From Deltaproteobacteria bacterium (lineage in GTDB: Bacteria; Desulfobacterota; Dissulfuribacteria; Dissulfuribacterales; UBA3076), in NCBI GenBank assembly GCA_018399745.1, contig JAGYNZ010000015.1, positions 1 through 57,203 on the forward strand: DNA of 57,203 bases, written 5' to 3'. Position numbers and translations under genes: made by a program. Positions 1 through 8,379 of this stretch are shown here, piece after piece. Numbering within the stretch: the first letter of the stretch is position 1; the number at the start of each line of letters is the position of its first letter. The notes beneath the pieces were generated by a model. That model worked only from the letters and a program-made list of their open reading frames with translations, ran no database searches and was not told where the DNA came from.

Positions 1-432
1 CTGTTTGAATACTGCTTTTGGTGGATATCCGTAGCAAATGGCGACATGAACGCCATTTTTGTCAACGTTCATTGAGAAACCCTTTGTTCCCCAGTGAATG
101 AGAAATGATTTCTCGGCAGCAAACGTGAGCAATTGGCCGAAAACTTCTTTGCCGTTCTTGTCCAAAGACTCCATAAATGAATCCTGCGAGACGATAGGCA
201 AAGACCCCGATGTTATTTGTTTTATTTTTGTTGGTTCTTTTCCAACCACGATATCGTAGGAAAGGAGATGTTTGCCACCATTCGCTTGAAAATAGGACAA
301 CTCAAGGCATGTGACTCTCATACCTTTTCTGCGCAAAAAAGATGCCGTTTGCCGAATTTCACCAGTGACACGCTGCCCGACAAGGACAATTCGTTGTTCC
401 TTAAAGTGATTATGACAGAATTCATGGATGAC
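1..432 (-). pseudogene. 3'-truncated (by window edge), 5'-degraded hypothetical gene
   Basis: Reading the minus strand from about 432 down to the window edge gives an uninterrupted frame with protein-like composition (for example FKEQRIVLVGQRVTGEI, then GMRVTCLELSYF and VFGQLLTFAAEKSFLIHWG). I do not recognise the family with certainty. The frame is closed upstream by TGA at 433-435, and there is no ATG, GTG or TTG with a ribosome-binding site before the conserved-looking part; the first in-frame ATG lies well inside it. The 5' end therefore looks lost, and the gene runs out of the window at its 3' end. It points away from the CRISPR locus. It could instead be an intact gene with a rare start. 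Confidence 0.5.
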
Positions 433-860
433 TCATATTTCTTTGTGCGATTCCATTTACAGAGAAAGTGATTTAAACTAATTTATAGGAGCTCGTTTAT
501 TTAGTATTTTTAATACTTTAGCTAGTCAAGTATACTAAAATGGAGCTGCCTTTTCAATTGTTTTTCTTATTTATTCAGTATGTTGAGCGTCTTGTCGATC
601 ATTTTTCCAGCTGCGGAACTTCAGTATATTATAAACCTGGAATCTCTGGAAATTCACCTATGCTTTTTGACAATGTAGAGAATAGGGTATATCTATTTAC
701 AAGTGTCCGTATACTTGGAGATAAAGGAGGGTTAGGTGTCAAAAAGGGAGAAAACCATCTGCTTCTGCCTTATCCAAACCAAAAGCCCTGTGCACTGGTC
801 TAATATACTTACGTCGTAACCCCTTAACCGTCTGTTTACTTAAAAGGGATTTGCAGGCCT
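433..860. other. Intergenic region upstream of cas6, no supported gene
   Basis: AT-rich stretch between the degraded minus-strand frame and cas6. A possible 87-residue frame at 540-803 has no ribosome-binding site and atypical composition, so I do not call it. A short perfect inverted repeat, AGTATT-TTT-AATACT, lies at 503-517 and could belong to a promoter or operator. The motif TGCGGAACT at 612-620 recurs in the palindrome upstream of cas10, which may be chance. Confidence 0.4.
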
Positions 861-1805
861 ATGAAAGTCGGTAATTATACTTTTTCATGCCTGGTGGTTT
901 CGCCCATGATGCTACCCCGCCTTAAGGGCTCTGTAATCCGAGGGGCACTCGGGGCTTCTCTGAAGCGCGTATCCTGTGCATTAAGACATCAACGTTGCGA
1001 TACGTGCATTCTCAGGGAACGCTGTATATACGTTGGTTTTTTTGAAAGACTTCCGCCGGTGCCAGGCAGTCCGAAGTGGCTAAATGTGCGCCCCAGTCCC
1101 TTTGTTCTTGAACCTCCTGATACGGAAACACAGGATTATAATCCTGCTACCAGGTTCAGTTTTAATATCCTCTTGTTTGGTAAGACAAATGAGTTTTTGC
1201 CTTATTTGATCTATGCCATAGAACAAATGGGACGTCATGGGCTTGGAAAGGCCGTACATGGCGATAATCGGGGCAGCTTTACTCTGGAAGCCGTGATTCA
1301 TGGAGGACAGGAAATATATACGGCTAAAGAAGGACGTCTGTATCAGCCAGAGAACTTGACGGATCTTGTGCCGCCGGATTTGTCCGGTGGTTATCCGCAT
1401 TTAGCACTTACAAAGCTTTCTGTTCGCTTGGTTACCCCGCTTCGCCTGAAATCAAGCAATAAGTTTCAGGATCAACTGCCCTTTTCCAGTTTGATAAGGG
1501 CTGCCTTGCGCCGAATCTCCTCCCTTGAGGCAACTTATGGAGAGGCTGAGCCGAACCTTCCCTACCGGGAGCTTGCGGCTATGGCAGAGTCAGTAAAGAT
1601 CATGGACATGGACCTCAGTTGGCATGATTGGCATAGATACTCCAGCCGGCAAAAGGCCTCCATGCGTCTGGGCGGCATGGTTGGAACAACAAGCTATAAG
1701 GATGAAAACTTGGGGGTCTTTATGCCTCTATTGCGTTATGTAGAGCAGGTGCATCTGGGTAAGCAGACTAGTTTTGGTTTAGGGCATTTAGAGATCATCG
1801 AGTGA
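861..1805 (+). CDS. cas6: CRISPR-associated endoribonuclease Cas6
   Basis: 314 residues, resembling Cas6 RAMP proteins that cut the repeat in the precursor CRISPR transcript to release crRNAs. The N-terminal part has a four-cysteine cluster (C39, C46, C49, C55) followed by the FFE motif common to the large Cas6 subgroup with a C-terminal PF10040-type domain. The C-terminal domain ends with the glycine-rich RAMP loop (KQTSFGLGHLEI), and the HDWHRYSSRQ segment before it carries histidines that could act in catalysis. It is the first gene of the locus, transcribed toward the csm genes. Its stop overlaps the GTG start of the next small frame (GTGA). Family is confident; the catalytic residue is inferred. 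Confidence 0.9.
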   Translation: MKVGNYTFSCLVVSPMMLPRLKGSVIRGALGASLKRVSCALRHQRCDTCILRERCIYVGFFERLPPVPGSPKWLNVRPSPFVLEPPDTETQDYNPATRFSFNILLFGKTNEFLPYLIYAIEQMGRHGLGKAVHGDNRGSFTLEAVIHGGQEIYTAKEGRLYQPENLTDLVPPDLSGGYPHLALTKLSVRLVTPLRLKSSNKFQDQLPFSSLIRAALRRISSLEATYGEAEPNLPYRELAAMAESVKIMDMDLSWHDWHRYSSRQKASMRLGGMVGTTSYKDENLGVFMPLLRYVEQVHLGKQTSFGLGHLEIIE

Positions 1806-2020
1806 AAATAATATCTTATAATCCTGATCTGCCGATAAGAAAGTATAAAAAATGGCTCAGATTTACAGAAAATTCATATTATATGGAACCAGTCTCCATG
1901 GCAGAATCCAGCTTGCACTTGGTGTCATATAGTTATGATCCTGGAGAGGACGATGCGCGATATATTGATATGCAAGGCTTGAGGATCGAAAAGAAAAGGA
2001 TCAAGATTGTCATACCATAA
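1802..2020 (+). CDS. Small hypothetical protein between cas6 and the CARF gene
   Basis: A 72-residue frame starting with GTG that overlaps the cas6 stop codon by four bases, a layout typical of translational coupling. It is rich in Lys, Tyr and Ile, has no membrane segment, and I do not recognise it. It ends 27 bases before the ATA codon that appears to replace the start of the next gene. It may be a genuine small protein, or the remnant of a decayed ORF between cas6 and the CARF ribonuclease. The only support is the overlap and the uninterrupted frame. Confidence 0.35.
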   Translation: MKIISYNPDLPIRKYKKWLRFTENSYYMEPVSMAESSLHLVSYSYDPGEDDARYIDMQGLRIEKKRIKIVIP

Positions 2021-2089
2021 ACAGCTATCGCCTCAGAAGGTGAAGACATAGCGAATCTCTTTTTATCATTTTTAGGTACCAATAATTAT

Positions 2090-3388
2090 GTGCCCTGCAC
2101 CTATTTCTTTGAGGACAGGGAGGTCGAAAATGTTCGCTTTGTCCAGGAGGCCCTTGTCCGGATTTTCTGCAAGCAGTGGAAAAAAGATGACCGGATCATT
2201 GTTTTTACTACGTATGAGGCGAATGACAAAAACTGGCGTGACGGGGGACTGAAAGACGAGGAAGGCAGGCCATGTGAGGGCCTCGAAACCAGACTTTCGA
2301 GCCTCGGCCTTCAGTGCGAGATACGGCAGGTGATGATTCCAGAGGGCCATACTGCCGAAGATATCTGGAAGATATTTGATCAGGCGTGCGACCAGATCAA
2401 CAACTCCGACACCGTCATATTCGACATTACCCATGCCTTCCGCTCCATCCCCATGCTGGCTATGGTAGTCCTCCAATACCTTAAGATCCTAAAAAAGATC
2501 CAGATCTCAGGCATCTATTACGGCGCATTTGAAGTCCTTGGCCCAGCCTGGAAAGTAAAGGAGATCCCTCTGATACACCGCCGGGCTCCTGTTGTCGAAC
2601 TGACTGACTTCGTTTACTTGGCCGACTGGGCAACAGCCGTAGACCGTTTCCTTGCCGCCGGCGACGGTAGGGCCATTGCCGATCTAGTCAAAAAGAAGGC
2701 TATCCCGGTTATCAAGACCTCGACCACTAATACTGCAGAACGTAAGGGGGCCATGGCTGTCCGGGATCTAGCCGATAGCCTGGCGAATTTTTCCGGGATA
2801 ATGGCTACCTGCCGCGGCCTGCAAATCAGTGAGGCAGCGTCCAAACTGATCAAGAACATCGATAACTGCGAAGTGTTTGATGTCATCCCTCCATTGTTAC
2901 CCTTATTGGAGAAGCTTAAAGAGTCAGTGAAGGGTTTCCAGGAAAACGACGATATAGCAAACGGCCTCCAGGCAGCCCGCTGGTGTCTGGAGCACAACCT
3001 CGTCCAGCAGGCCTACACGATCCTGCAGGAAACCTTGGTTTCCCTAGTCCTCTGCCAGGTGGAGGACCTGTCAGCGCCGATTCATCTCATAGAGAGCTCA
3101 AAAAGGCAACTTGTTACTGAAATCTCCGCGCGGACGGCTCAAAAAAAGCCCCTTACCGAAGCCAGGGAAGATGAGGGCACTCAAGAATTCCGGTCTCTGG
3201 TACGGGATTTTCTAAGGGAAAAGGACGTGGGCCGACAACTTTACCGGATACAAAATCGTCGTAATGACTTGAACCACGCCGGGATCAACAAGCATCCGGC
3301 AGGGGCAAGCAGTTTTAAAAAAGACCTGCAGGAGATTTTAGATTGGTTTGAATCGATTCAACAACATATTGGCAGGGGCTGGGAATAA
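2090..3388 (+). CDS. CARF-HEPN CRISPR ancillary ribonuclease, Csx1/TM1812 type
   Basis: 432 residues from the first canonical start (GTG). The N-terminal half is a CARF domain, which binds cyclic oligoadenylate made by Cas10, with the DxTH signature in VIFDITHAFRSIPML. The C-terminal half ends in a HEPN RNase motif, R-x4-H (RRNDLNH). It should be a ribonuclease switched on during type III interference. The start is odd: homologous sequence (NLFLSFLGTNNY, the first CARF strand and loop) continues in frame upstream to 2051, preceded by ATA at 2048-2050 rather than ATG, with GAAGGTGA just before it. Starting at 2090 would delete this conserved strand. Either ATA initiates, or the gene is damaged. 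Confidence 0.85.
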   Translation: MPCTYFFEDREVENVRFVQEALVRIFCKQWKKDDRIIVFTTYEANDKNWRDGGLKDEEGRPCEGLETRLSSLGLQCEIRQVMIPEGHTAEDIWKIFDQACDQINNSDTVIFDITHAFRSIPMLAMVVLQYLKILKKIQISGIYYGAFEVLGPAWKVKEIPLIHRRAPVVELTDFVYLADWATAVDRFLAAGDGRAIADLVKKKAIPVIKTSTTNTAERKGAMAVRDLADSLANFSGIMATCRGLQISEAASKLIKNIDNCEVFDVIPPLLPLLEKLKESVKGFQENDDIANGLQAARWCLEHNLVQQAYTILQETLVSLVLCQVEDLSAPIHLIESSKRQLVTEISARTAQKKPLTEAREDEGTQEFRSLVRDFLREKDVGRQLYRIQNRRNDLNHAGINKHPAGASSFKKDLQEILDWFESIQQHIGRGWE

Positions 3389-3511
3389 TACGATTACTTA
3401 AACACCCAGACGATGAGGCCGTCGAGCTAGATAATCAGATCCACCTTATTATAACCAAATGCTACACTGGGAATAAAAACATGTTAACGGCTGGCCAGAT
3501 GACTTTGTTGC

Positions 3512-3529
3512 TTCCGCAACGTTGCGGAA
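3512..3529. promoter_or_regulatory. Perfect 18-bp palindrome upstream of cas10
   Basis: TTCCGCAAC followed by GTTGCGGAA is a perfect palindrome in the 226-base gap between the CARF gene and cas10, about 85 bases before the cas10 start. No T-tract follows, so it does not look like a terminator. It is a plausible operator for a dimeric regulator of the csm operon, or an RNA hairpin in the leader. No other gene is seen in this gap. Confidence 0.4.
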
Positions 3530-3614
3530 CTGGGAAAAATTATAGATGGAGTGCAAGCATATAACGTAAAAGCAAAATCAGAAGAAAGCCCCGAATTAAC
3601 GTTTGGAGGAGGCC

Positions 3615-6155
3615 ATGAAGGATACAGTTCTGAAGATAAGCCTTGCAGGATTACTACACGATATTGGCAAGTTTGCCGAGCGTGCTTTTGCCGTGGATCT
3701 GGGAGACAAGGACAGTGTGCAACAAAATTATAATTATAGTCATGCTTTCAGTACCGAACAGGTTTTAAAAAGTATCTTCCCAGAGTGCCTTGAGAAAAGG
3801 ATTGATAACTCTCTTGATATCAAGGATTGCACGGTGCTGAATCTTGCTGCCCGGCATCACAAACCTAGGCACACTTATGAGGTTATGATCAGCGAAGCGG
3901 ATCGGATCGCCTCTGGACATGAAAGGGCTAAAGCCGACGAGGCTTCTGGCTTTGAGACAAAAGGATGGGAGAGGAAAAGCCAGGTACCTCTGCTTAGCAT
4001 ACTCGGCCGGGTACGTCTAAAAAATGCACCTATCAACGATACATCAAAAAATATGCGCTATCGCATCACAACGCCACCTTTGCGCCATGATGAAACGTTC
4101 GAAAAGGGGTTTCCAGTGACCACCGAAGAGTATAACGCCGCCCAAGTTCGCTCCGATTATAAGAACCATTGGCAGAAGTTCAGGGAAGCTATCACTGGCA
4201 TCGACCCGGAAAAACAGTTTGAGACTTTGTTTGAGGTCTGTCGAATATATCAGTGGTGTCTACCCGCCTCAACTAAAAAGGAGGAGCTTCCAGATGTCTC
4301 ACTTTTCGAACATCATAAGGTGACAGCGGCCCTTGCTTCCTGCCTTTTCCTATATCACCAGCATGAAGGACAATTTTTTGAAAAAAATGCGATCCGCGAC
4401 CGGACAGTGAAAAAATATCTTCTTTTTTGCGGTGATATCAGCGGTATCCAATCGTTCATATACCAGATTTCATCAAAAGGAGCCTACAAGACCTTAAAGG
4501 GGAGATCCTTTTTCATCCAATTGCTGGCAGAAGTTTTGGCCAGAAGATTCATAAAAAAATTCGGCCTGACCATAGCCAATATTCTCTATTCTAGCGGCGG
4601 CAAATTCTATCTGCTTTTGCCATGCACTAAAGAGGTGGAACATCAGCTTGTCTCGCTTGCTGATGAAATCAATTTCGAGCTGTTTAACCGCTTCAATGGA
4701 GACCTTTTTATTCGTACCGGATATGAACCATTATCCGGCGATGACCTTACCGGGGAAAGCGGCAAAAACCTGAGCCAGATTTGGAGCGACCTTGGACAAA
4801 AATTGCTTTTTGAAGACCGAACTCGTTATTCATCTCTTGCCCGCAGGGGCTATGACAATGTCTTTGGATTTAAAGGCAACGCTGAATATATCTCCTGCGA
4901 AGTTTGTCATCAGACTATACGGCCGCGAAAAGCCAATGGGGCTAACCAATGCAAATGCTGCCGTGAAATGATGGAGATTGGCCGTAAGCTGGGGACGAGT
5001 AAATTGCTAGTCATGGCCAATAATGAAACAGCTATTGATGGGCATTATGACTTTTCTATATTTGATAACTATTTCTGGTTCATCGAGGCGGGCCAGAAGT
5101 TTTTCTCCCATAAGGATTGCCTAGTATGGACACTGAATGATCTCGATTTTATCGAATCTGCCAAAGGCAGTTCCCTCTCAACTATAAATGCAGCACCCAT
5201 GATAGTCGGAAGCACCCACCGCTTTAACTTGGAATTTGAAGAAGTAGCCGGGACGGCAAACGGAAGGCACCGGCTTGGAATCCTGCGTATGGATGTGGAC
5301 AATCTAGGACAGATATTTGGTCATGGCCTAGGGGATTACATATATGAAGGTAGGGAAAAACCGGGCAGATTCCATTCACTTGGCCGGATAACTACCCTGA
5401 GCTGGCAGCTCTCTCTCTTTTTTGGAACCATGGTTCCTGCTCTTATAAGAAGCCAAAAAGAATGGAAAGACAGGGTTACTGTAGTCTATTCCGGCGGGGA
5501 TGATCTCTTCCTTCTAGGTGCCTGGGATGCCATGCCCAAAATTGCTCTGGCTGTGCGAAAGGCTTTCAGCCGCTTCTGTTGTCAAAATCCGAGCTGGGGT
5601 CTCTCCGGTGGCGTAGTTATGACCGGCGGCAAATTCCCTGTTTATAAGAGTGCCGAAATGGCGGGAGAAGCAGAGGAAAAAGCGAAAAAATTTTGTATCA
5701 AAATAAATGGCGGAAGAAAACGAAGAAAAAATGCCTTCACCTTTTTCGATACGGTAATGGGATGGGATGAGTTTGACGAAATCACTCGGGTGCGGGGAAA
5801 ATTATATGACAGTCTTGAGAAAACGGAAAACCGGCCCCTGCTTTCCCGCCTCAGGGATATAAATGCTTCATGGACGGCTAGTCGGGACAAAATGCGTCAG
5901 GCTAATGGTATGTTAACAATGACAGAAATCAACAAAAACCTAATGGCGGAAAAGTGGCGATGGCGCATGGTGTACTCGTTGAAACGGCTTGGCGAAAGTC
6001 GGAAAAATCTCAATGAAGCAGTAAAAGATATCCAACAGTTCATACTTAATCCAGTGGCGGGCGGCAAACGTCATGGCATAGAATTTCTTGGTGTCGTAAG
6101 TAGGTGGTGTGAACTTGAATTAAGCAAACCGCAAAATAGCAAAGGAGGGGAATGA
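3615..6155 (+). CDS. cas10: Type III-A signature protein Cas10/Csm1
   Basis: 846 residues from ATG 3615; an in-frame TTG at 3603 is unlikely because the GGAGG box lies at 3605-3609. Cas10 is the large subunit of the Csm complex. It cuts single-stranded DNA with its HD domain and makes cyclic oligoadenylate with its Palm domain once target RNA is bound. The HD motif is intact (LLHDIGKFAE, H15-D16). The zinc-binding segment has CEVC and CKCC around residues 428-450. The second Palm domain carries the intact cyclase motif GGDD at about 626-629 (YSGGDDLFLLGAW). Both activities should be present. It heads a tight cas10-csm2-csm3-csm4-csm5 operon and overlaps csm2 by four bases. Confidence 0.97.
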   Translation: MKDTVLKISLAGLLHDIGKFAERAFAVDLGDKDSVQQNYNYSHAFSTEQVLKSIFPECLEKRIDNSLDIKDCTVLNLAARHHKPRHTYEVMISEADRIASGHERAKADEASGFETKGWERKSQVPLLSILGRVRLKNAPINDTSKNMRYRITTPPLRHDETFEKGFPVTTEEYNAAQVRSDYKNHWQKFREAITGIDPEKQFETLFEVCRIYQWCLPASTKKEELPDVSLFEHHKVTAALASCLFLYHQHEGQFFEKNAIRDRTVKKYLLFCGDISGIQSFIYQISSKGAYKTLKGRSFFIQLLAEVLARRFIKKFGLTIANILYSSGGKFYLLLPCTKEVEHQLVSLADEINFELFNRFNGDLFIRTGYEPLSGDDLTGESGKNLSQIWSDLGQKLLFEDRTRYSSLARRGYDNVFGFKGNAEYISCEVCHQTIRPRKANGANQCKCCREMMEIGRKLGTSKLLVMANNETAIDGHYDFSIFDNYFWFIEAGQKFFSHKDCLVWTLNDLDFIESAKGSSLSTINAAPMIVGSTHRFNLEFEEVAGTANGRHRLGILRMDVDNLGQIFGHGLGDYIYEGREKPGRFHSLGRITTLSWQLSLFFGTMVPALIRSQKEWKDRVTVVYSGGDDLFLLGAWDAMPKIALAVRKAFSRFCCQNPSWGLSGGVVMTGGKFPVYKSAEMAGEAEEKAKKFCIKINGGRKRRKNAFTFFDTVMGWDEFDEITRVRGKLYDSLEKTENRPLLSRLRDINASWTASRDKMRQANGMLTMTEINKNLMAEKWRWRMVYSLKRLGESRKNLNEAVKDIQQFILNPVAGGKRHGIEFLGVVSRWCELELSKPQNSKGGE

Positions 6156-6544
6156 TGCAAAAAAACGAGGTGGAACAATGGATTAGTTCTGGTCCTGAGC
6201 CAAAACTGATGGATATTGCCAAAGAGTTTGGGGAAGAAATAAAAAGTAGCGGCCTTACCACATCACAAATCAGACAGGTCTTTTCAAAGCTTAAATCCAT
6301 TGAGGCAAAAAAATACCGCCAGCAACGGACTGAGTTTATGATGTTAAAGCCTTTTATCGCCTATGCGGCAGGACGACAGGCTAAAGTTAACGGCTTACAA
6401 AAGTTTAAGGAAAAAATTACGTGGGGCATAAATTGTGTTTTGGACGTTCATGGTGACGAAATAGAAGAAGAAAAAAGATTCAAGAATTTTTGTACATTTT
6501 TTGAAGCGATACTTGCTTATCACCGCGCGTGTGGCGGTAAATAA
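6152..6544 (+). CDS. csm2: Csm complex small subunit Csm2
   Basis: 130-residue mostly helical protein placed between cas10 and csm3, the position of the small subunit in type III-A. The segment KPFIAYAAGRQAKVNGLQKF and the helical C-terminal half match Csm2, which lines the complex along the crRNA-target duplex. The start ATG overlaps the cas10 stop (AATGATG), with AAAGGAGG just upstream. A second ATG immediately follows the first, so the protein may start one residue later. The length is normal for the family. Confidence 0.92.
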   Translation: MMQKNEVEQWISSGPEPKLMDIAKEFGEEIKSSGLTTSQIRQVFSKLKSIEAKKYRQQRTEFMMLKPFIAYAAGRQAKVNGLQKFKEKITWGINCVLDVHGDEIEEEKRFKNFCTFFEAILAYHRACGGK

Positions 6545-6561
6545 CGAGGGGGGAAATAACA

Positions 6562-7338
6562 ATGACTGAAACTCTAAAATTGAGCAAAAAGATATTCATC
6601 AAAGGTAAAATATTCGTCAAGACTGGTATACATATCGGTGGATCGTCACTCGGGCTGCAGATTGGCGGCGCAGACAAGGTGGTGGTTCGCAATCCGTTGA
6701 CCAGTCTTCCTTATATTCCCGGTTCGTCATTGAAGGGAAAACTACGTTCTCTGCTGGAAAAAAGTCTTGGCCTGATTACGATTACGCCGAAACAGGATCA
6801 GAAAGGAGAATGGGAAGGCAGACTCTGTGCTGACCCAGAACAAGATGTGGTTCAGCTTTTCGGCAGCCCTGCTGACATCAGCGCGGATTCTGGAATGGTA
6901 AATTCTGCCCCAACGCGCCTTACCGTGCGGGACGCCCCTCTTCTCAATGAAGAAAAATTGGCAGTGGCAGAGAACACCGACATGTACTGCACCGAGATCA
7001 AAACTGAGGTAAACATCGACCGCCTCACTTCTGCTGCCAATCCCCGCAACTTCGAGCGTGTTCCGGCGGGAGCGGAATTCGGACTAGATATGGTAGTGGA
7101 TATTTATAATATCGACGAAGAGGGTGAAAACAAGCGGGCGGAATCTTTTATCGATCTTATGCGGCAGGGGCTCACTCTACTGGAAGACGACTACCTTGGC
7201 GGTCAGGGAACCAGGGGATATGGCCAAGTGGAGTTTGCCATCGATTCAGTGACTGAACGCACCGCCGATGATTACCGCTCCGGCAATGAAGGCAGACCCT
7301 CCCTATTTCAAGAGAAATTCAGTGCTTTCATGAACTGA
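6562..7338 (+). CDS. csm3: Csm complex backbone subunit Csm3 (target RNA nuclease)
   Basis: 258-residue RAMP protein. Csm3 forms the multimeric backbone of the complex and cuts target RNA at six-base intervals. The catalytic aspartate is visible in GGADKVVVRNP (D38), so target RNA cleavage should be intact. The motif PYIPGSSLKGKLRSLLE and the C-terminal glycine-rich loop GGQGTRGYGQV are characteristic. GAGGGGGG lies upstream of the start. It follows csm2 with a 17-base gap and precedes csm4, in canonical III-A order. Confidence 0.96.
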   Translation: MTETLKLSKKIFIKGKIFVKTGIHIGGSSLGLQIGGADKVVVRNPLTSLPYIPGSSLKGKLRSLLEKSLGLITITPKQDQKGEWEGRLCADPEQDVVQLFGSPADISADSGMVNSAPTRLTVRDAPLLNEEKLAVAENTDMYCTEIKTEVNIDRLTSAANPRNFERVPAGAEFGLDMVVDIYNIDEEGENKRAESFIDLMRQGLTLLEDDYLGGQGTRGYGQVEFAIDSVTERTADDYRSGNEGRPSLFQEKFSAFMN

Positions 7339-7354
7339 TAAAGGATGAACAGCC

Positions 7355-8374
7355 ATGACATATTTATACACCTTGCGCTTTTCCGCACCGGCCCATTTCG
7401 GTCTTGAGGGCATTGGTCAGGAACGGATTGAGCAAAGAGTGCGCTCAGACACCCTTTGGGGCGCAATTATCCAGAAATGGCTTCTTCTTTACGAAGATGA
7501 TCCCGACGAATTGTGCTCGAATTCGCCATTTCAAGTATCAAGTTGTTTCCCGATAATTAACTCCACCTGCTTTTATCCTCTTCCCCTAGGTACCCTTGAT
7601 ACGCTTATTTGCGAAGCTGCATCCTGTGAAGAGCCTATCCTGGAGGTAAAGAAACTTAAAAAAATAAGGTTTGTCGCTGCACCCTTATTTGAAAAAATTA
7701 TAGCTGGAGAAAAGATTACCATTGAAGAACTCAAGGTACCAGCCATAGTGTTTCCTTTTTTGCAAGAGGATGAATGCCAGTTGCAAAATGTTTCTGGGTT
7801 TTCCGTTATCCAACGTCCCCGTCTGGCAATAGACCAGTTGAGTGGAGGTGGAATTGAGGGGGCCTTTTTCTATTGCTCTGACCAGTTTTTTGCCGACTAT
7901 GGCGGACTTTTCTTTGTAGCCTCTTTCCATGACGATGACGCGCGGAAAAAATTTGAGGCCTCACTCCAGCTTCTTGGCGATAGCGGACTTGGAGCGGACA
8001 GCTCCATTGGCAGAGGGCTGTTTTCATTTACAGTAGCGGAATATTCTCCGACAGAAATCAAAAAACCAGACGCTTGGCTTCTCCTGTCCTTATATCATCC
8101 CCGCCGGGACGAGGTGGAAAACGGCATGCTGGAAAATCAACAGACAGCCTACTCACTTACAAAACGTGCGGGCAGGGCTGCAAGTTATTTTACCTCCCGT
8201 TTCCGCCGTAAGGATCTGTGGATGCTGGAAGAAGGCTCAGTACTTGGCCAAAAACCCGAAGGTGATGTCTGTAGGGTTCTGGATCGTTCACCACAGATCA
8301 ATATCCCCCACAACGTGTATCGCAACGGTCGCGCCTTTTCCCTTCCCATGAGCCGGCCAAATGGTAAGGAGTAA
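7355..8374 (+). CDS. csm4: Csm complex subunit Csm4
   Basis: 339-residue RAMP protein in the Csm4 position. Csm4 binds the 5' repeat-derived handle of the crRNA and contacts Cas10. The N-terminus (RFSAPAHFGLEG, then RSDTLWGAI) matches the Csm4/Cmr3-like RAMP start. A glycine-rich loop lies at GLGADSSIGRGLF, and the C-terminal domain ends after HNVYRNGRAFSLP, also typical of Csm4. It is separated from csm3 by 16 bases and from csm5 by 5, so the csm genes are clearly one operon. Confidence 0.93.
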   Translation: MTYLYTLRFSAPAHFGLEGIGQERIEQRVRSDTLWGAIIQKWLLLYEDDPDELCSNSPFQVSSCFPIINSTCFYPLPLGTLDTLICEAASCEEPILEVKKLKKIRFVAAPLFEKIIAGEKITIEELKVPAIVFPFLQEDECQLQNVSGFSVIQRPRLAIDQLSGGGIEGAFFYCSDQFFADYGGLFFVASFHDDDARKKFEASLQLLGDSGLGADSSIGRGLFSFTVAEYSPTEIKKPDAWLLLSLYHPRRDEVENGMLENQQTAYSLTKRAGRAASYFTSRFRRKDLWMLEEGSVLGQKPEGDVCRVLDRSPQINIPHNVYRNGRAFSLPMSRPNGKE

Positions 8375-8379
8375 AATTT

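Noticed and set aside
540-803. 87-codon frame upstream of cas6
   Set aside because: No ribosome-binding site and unconvincing composition.
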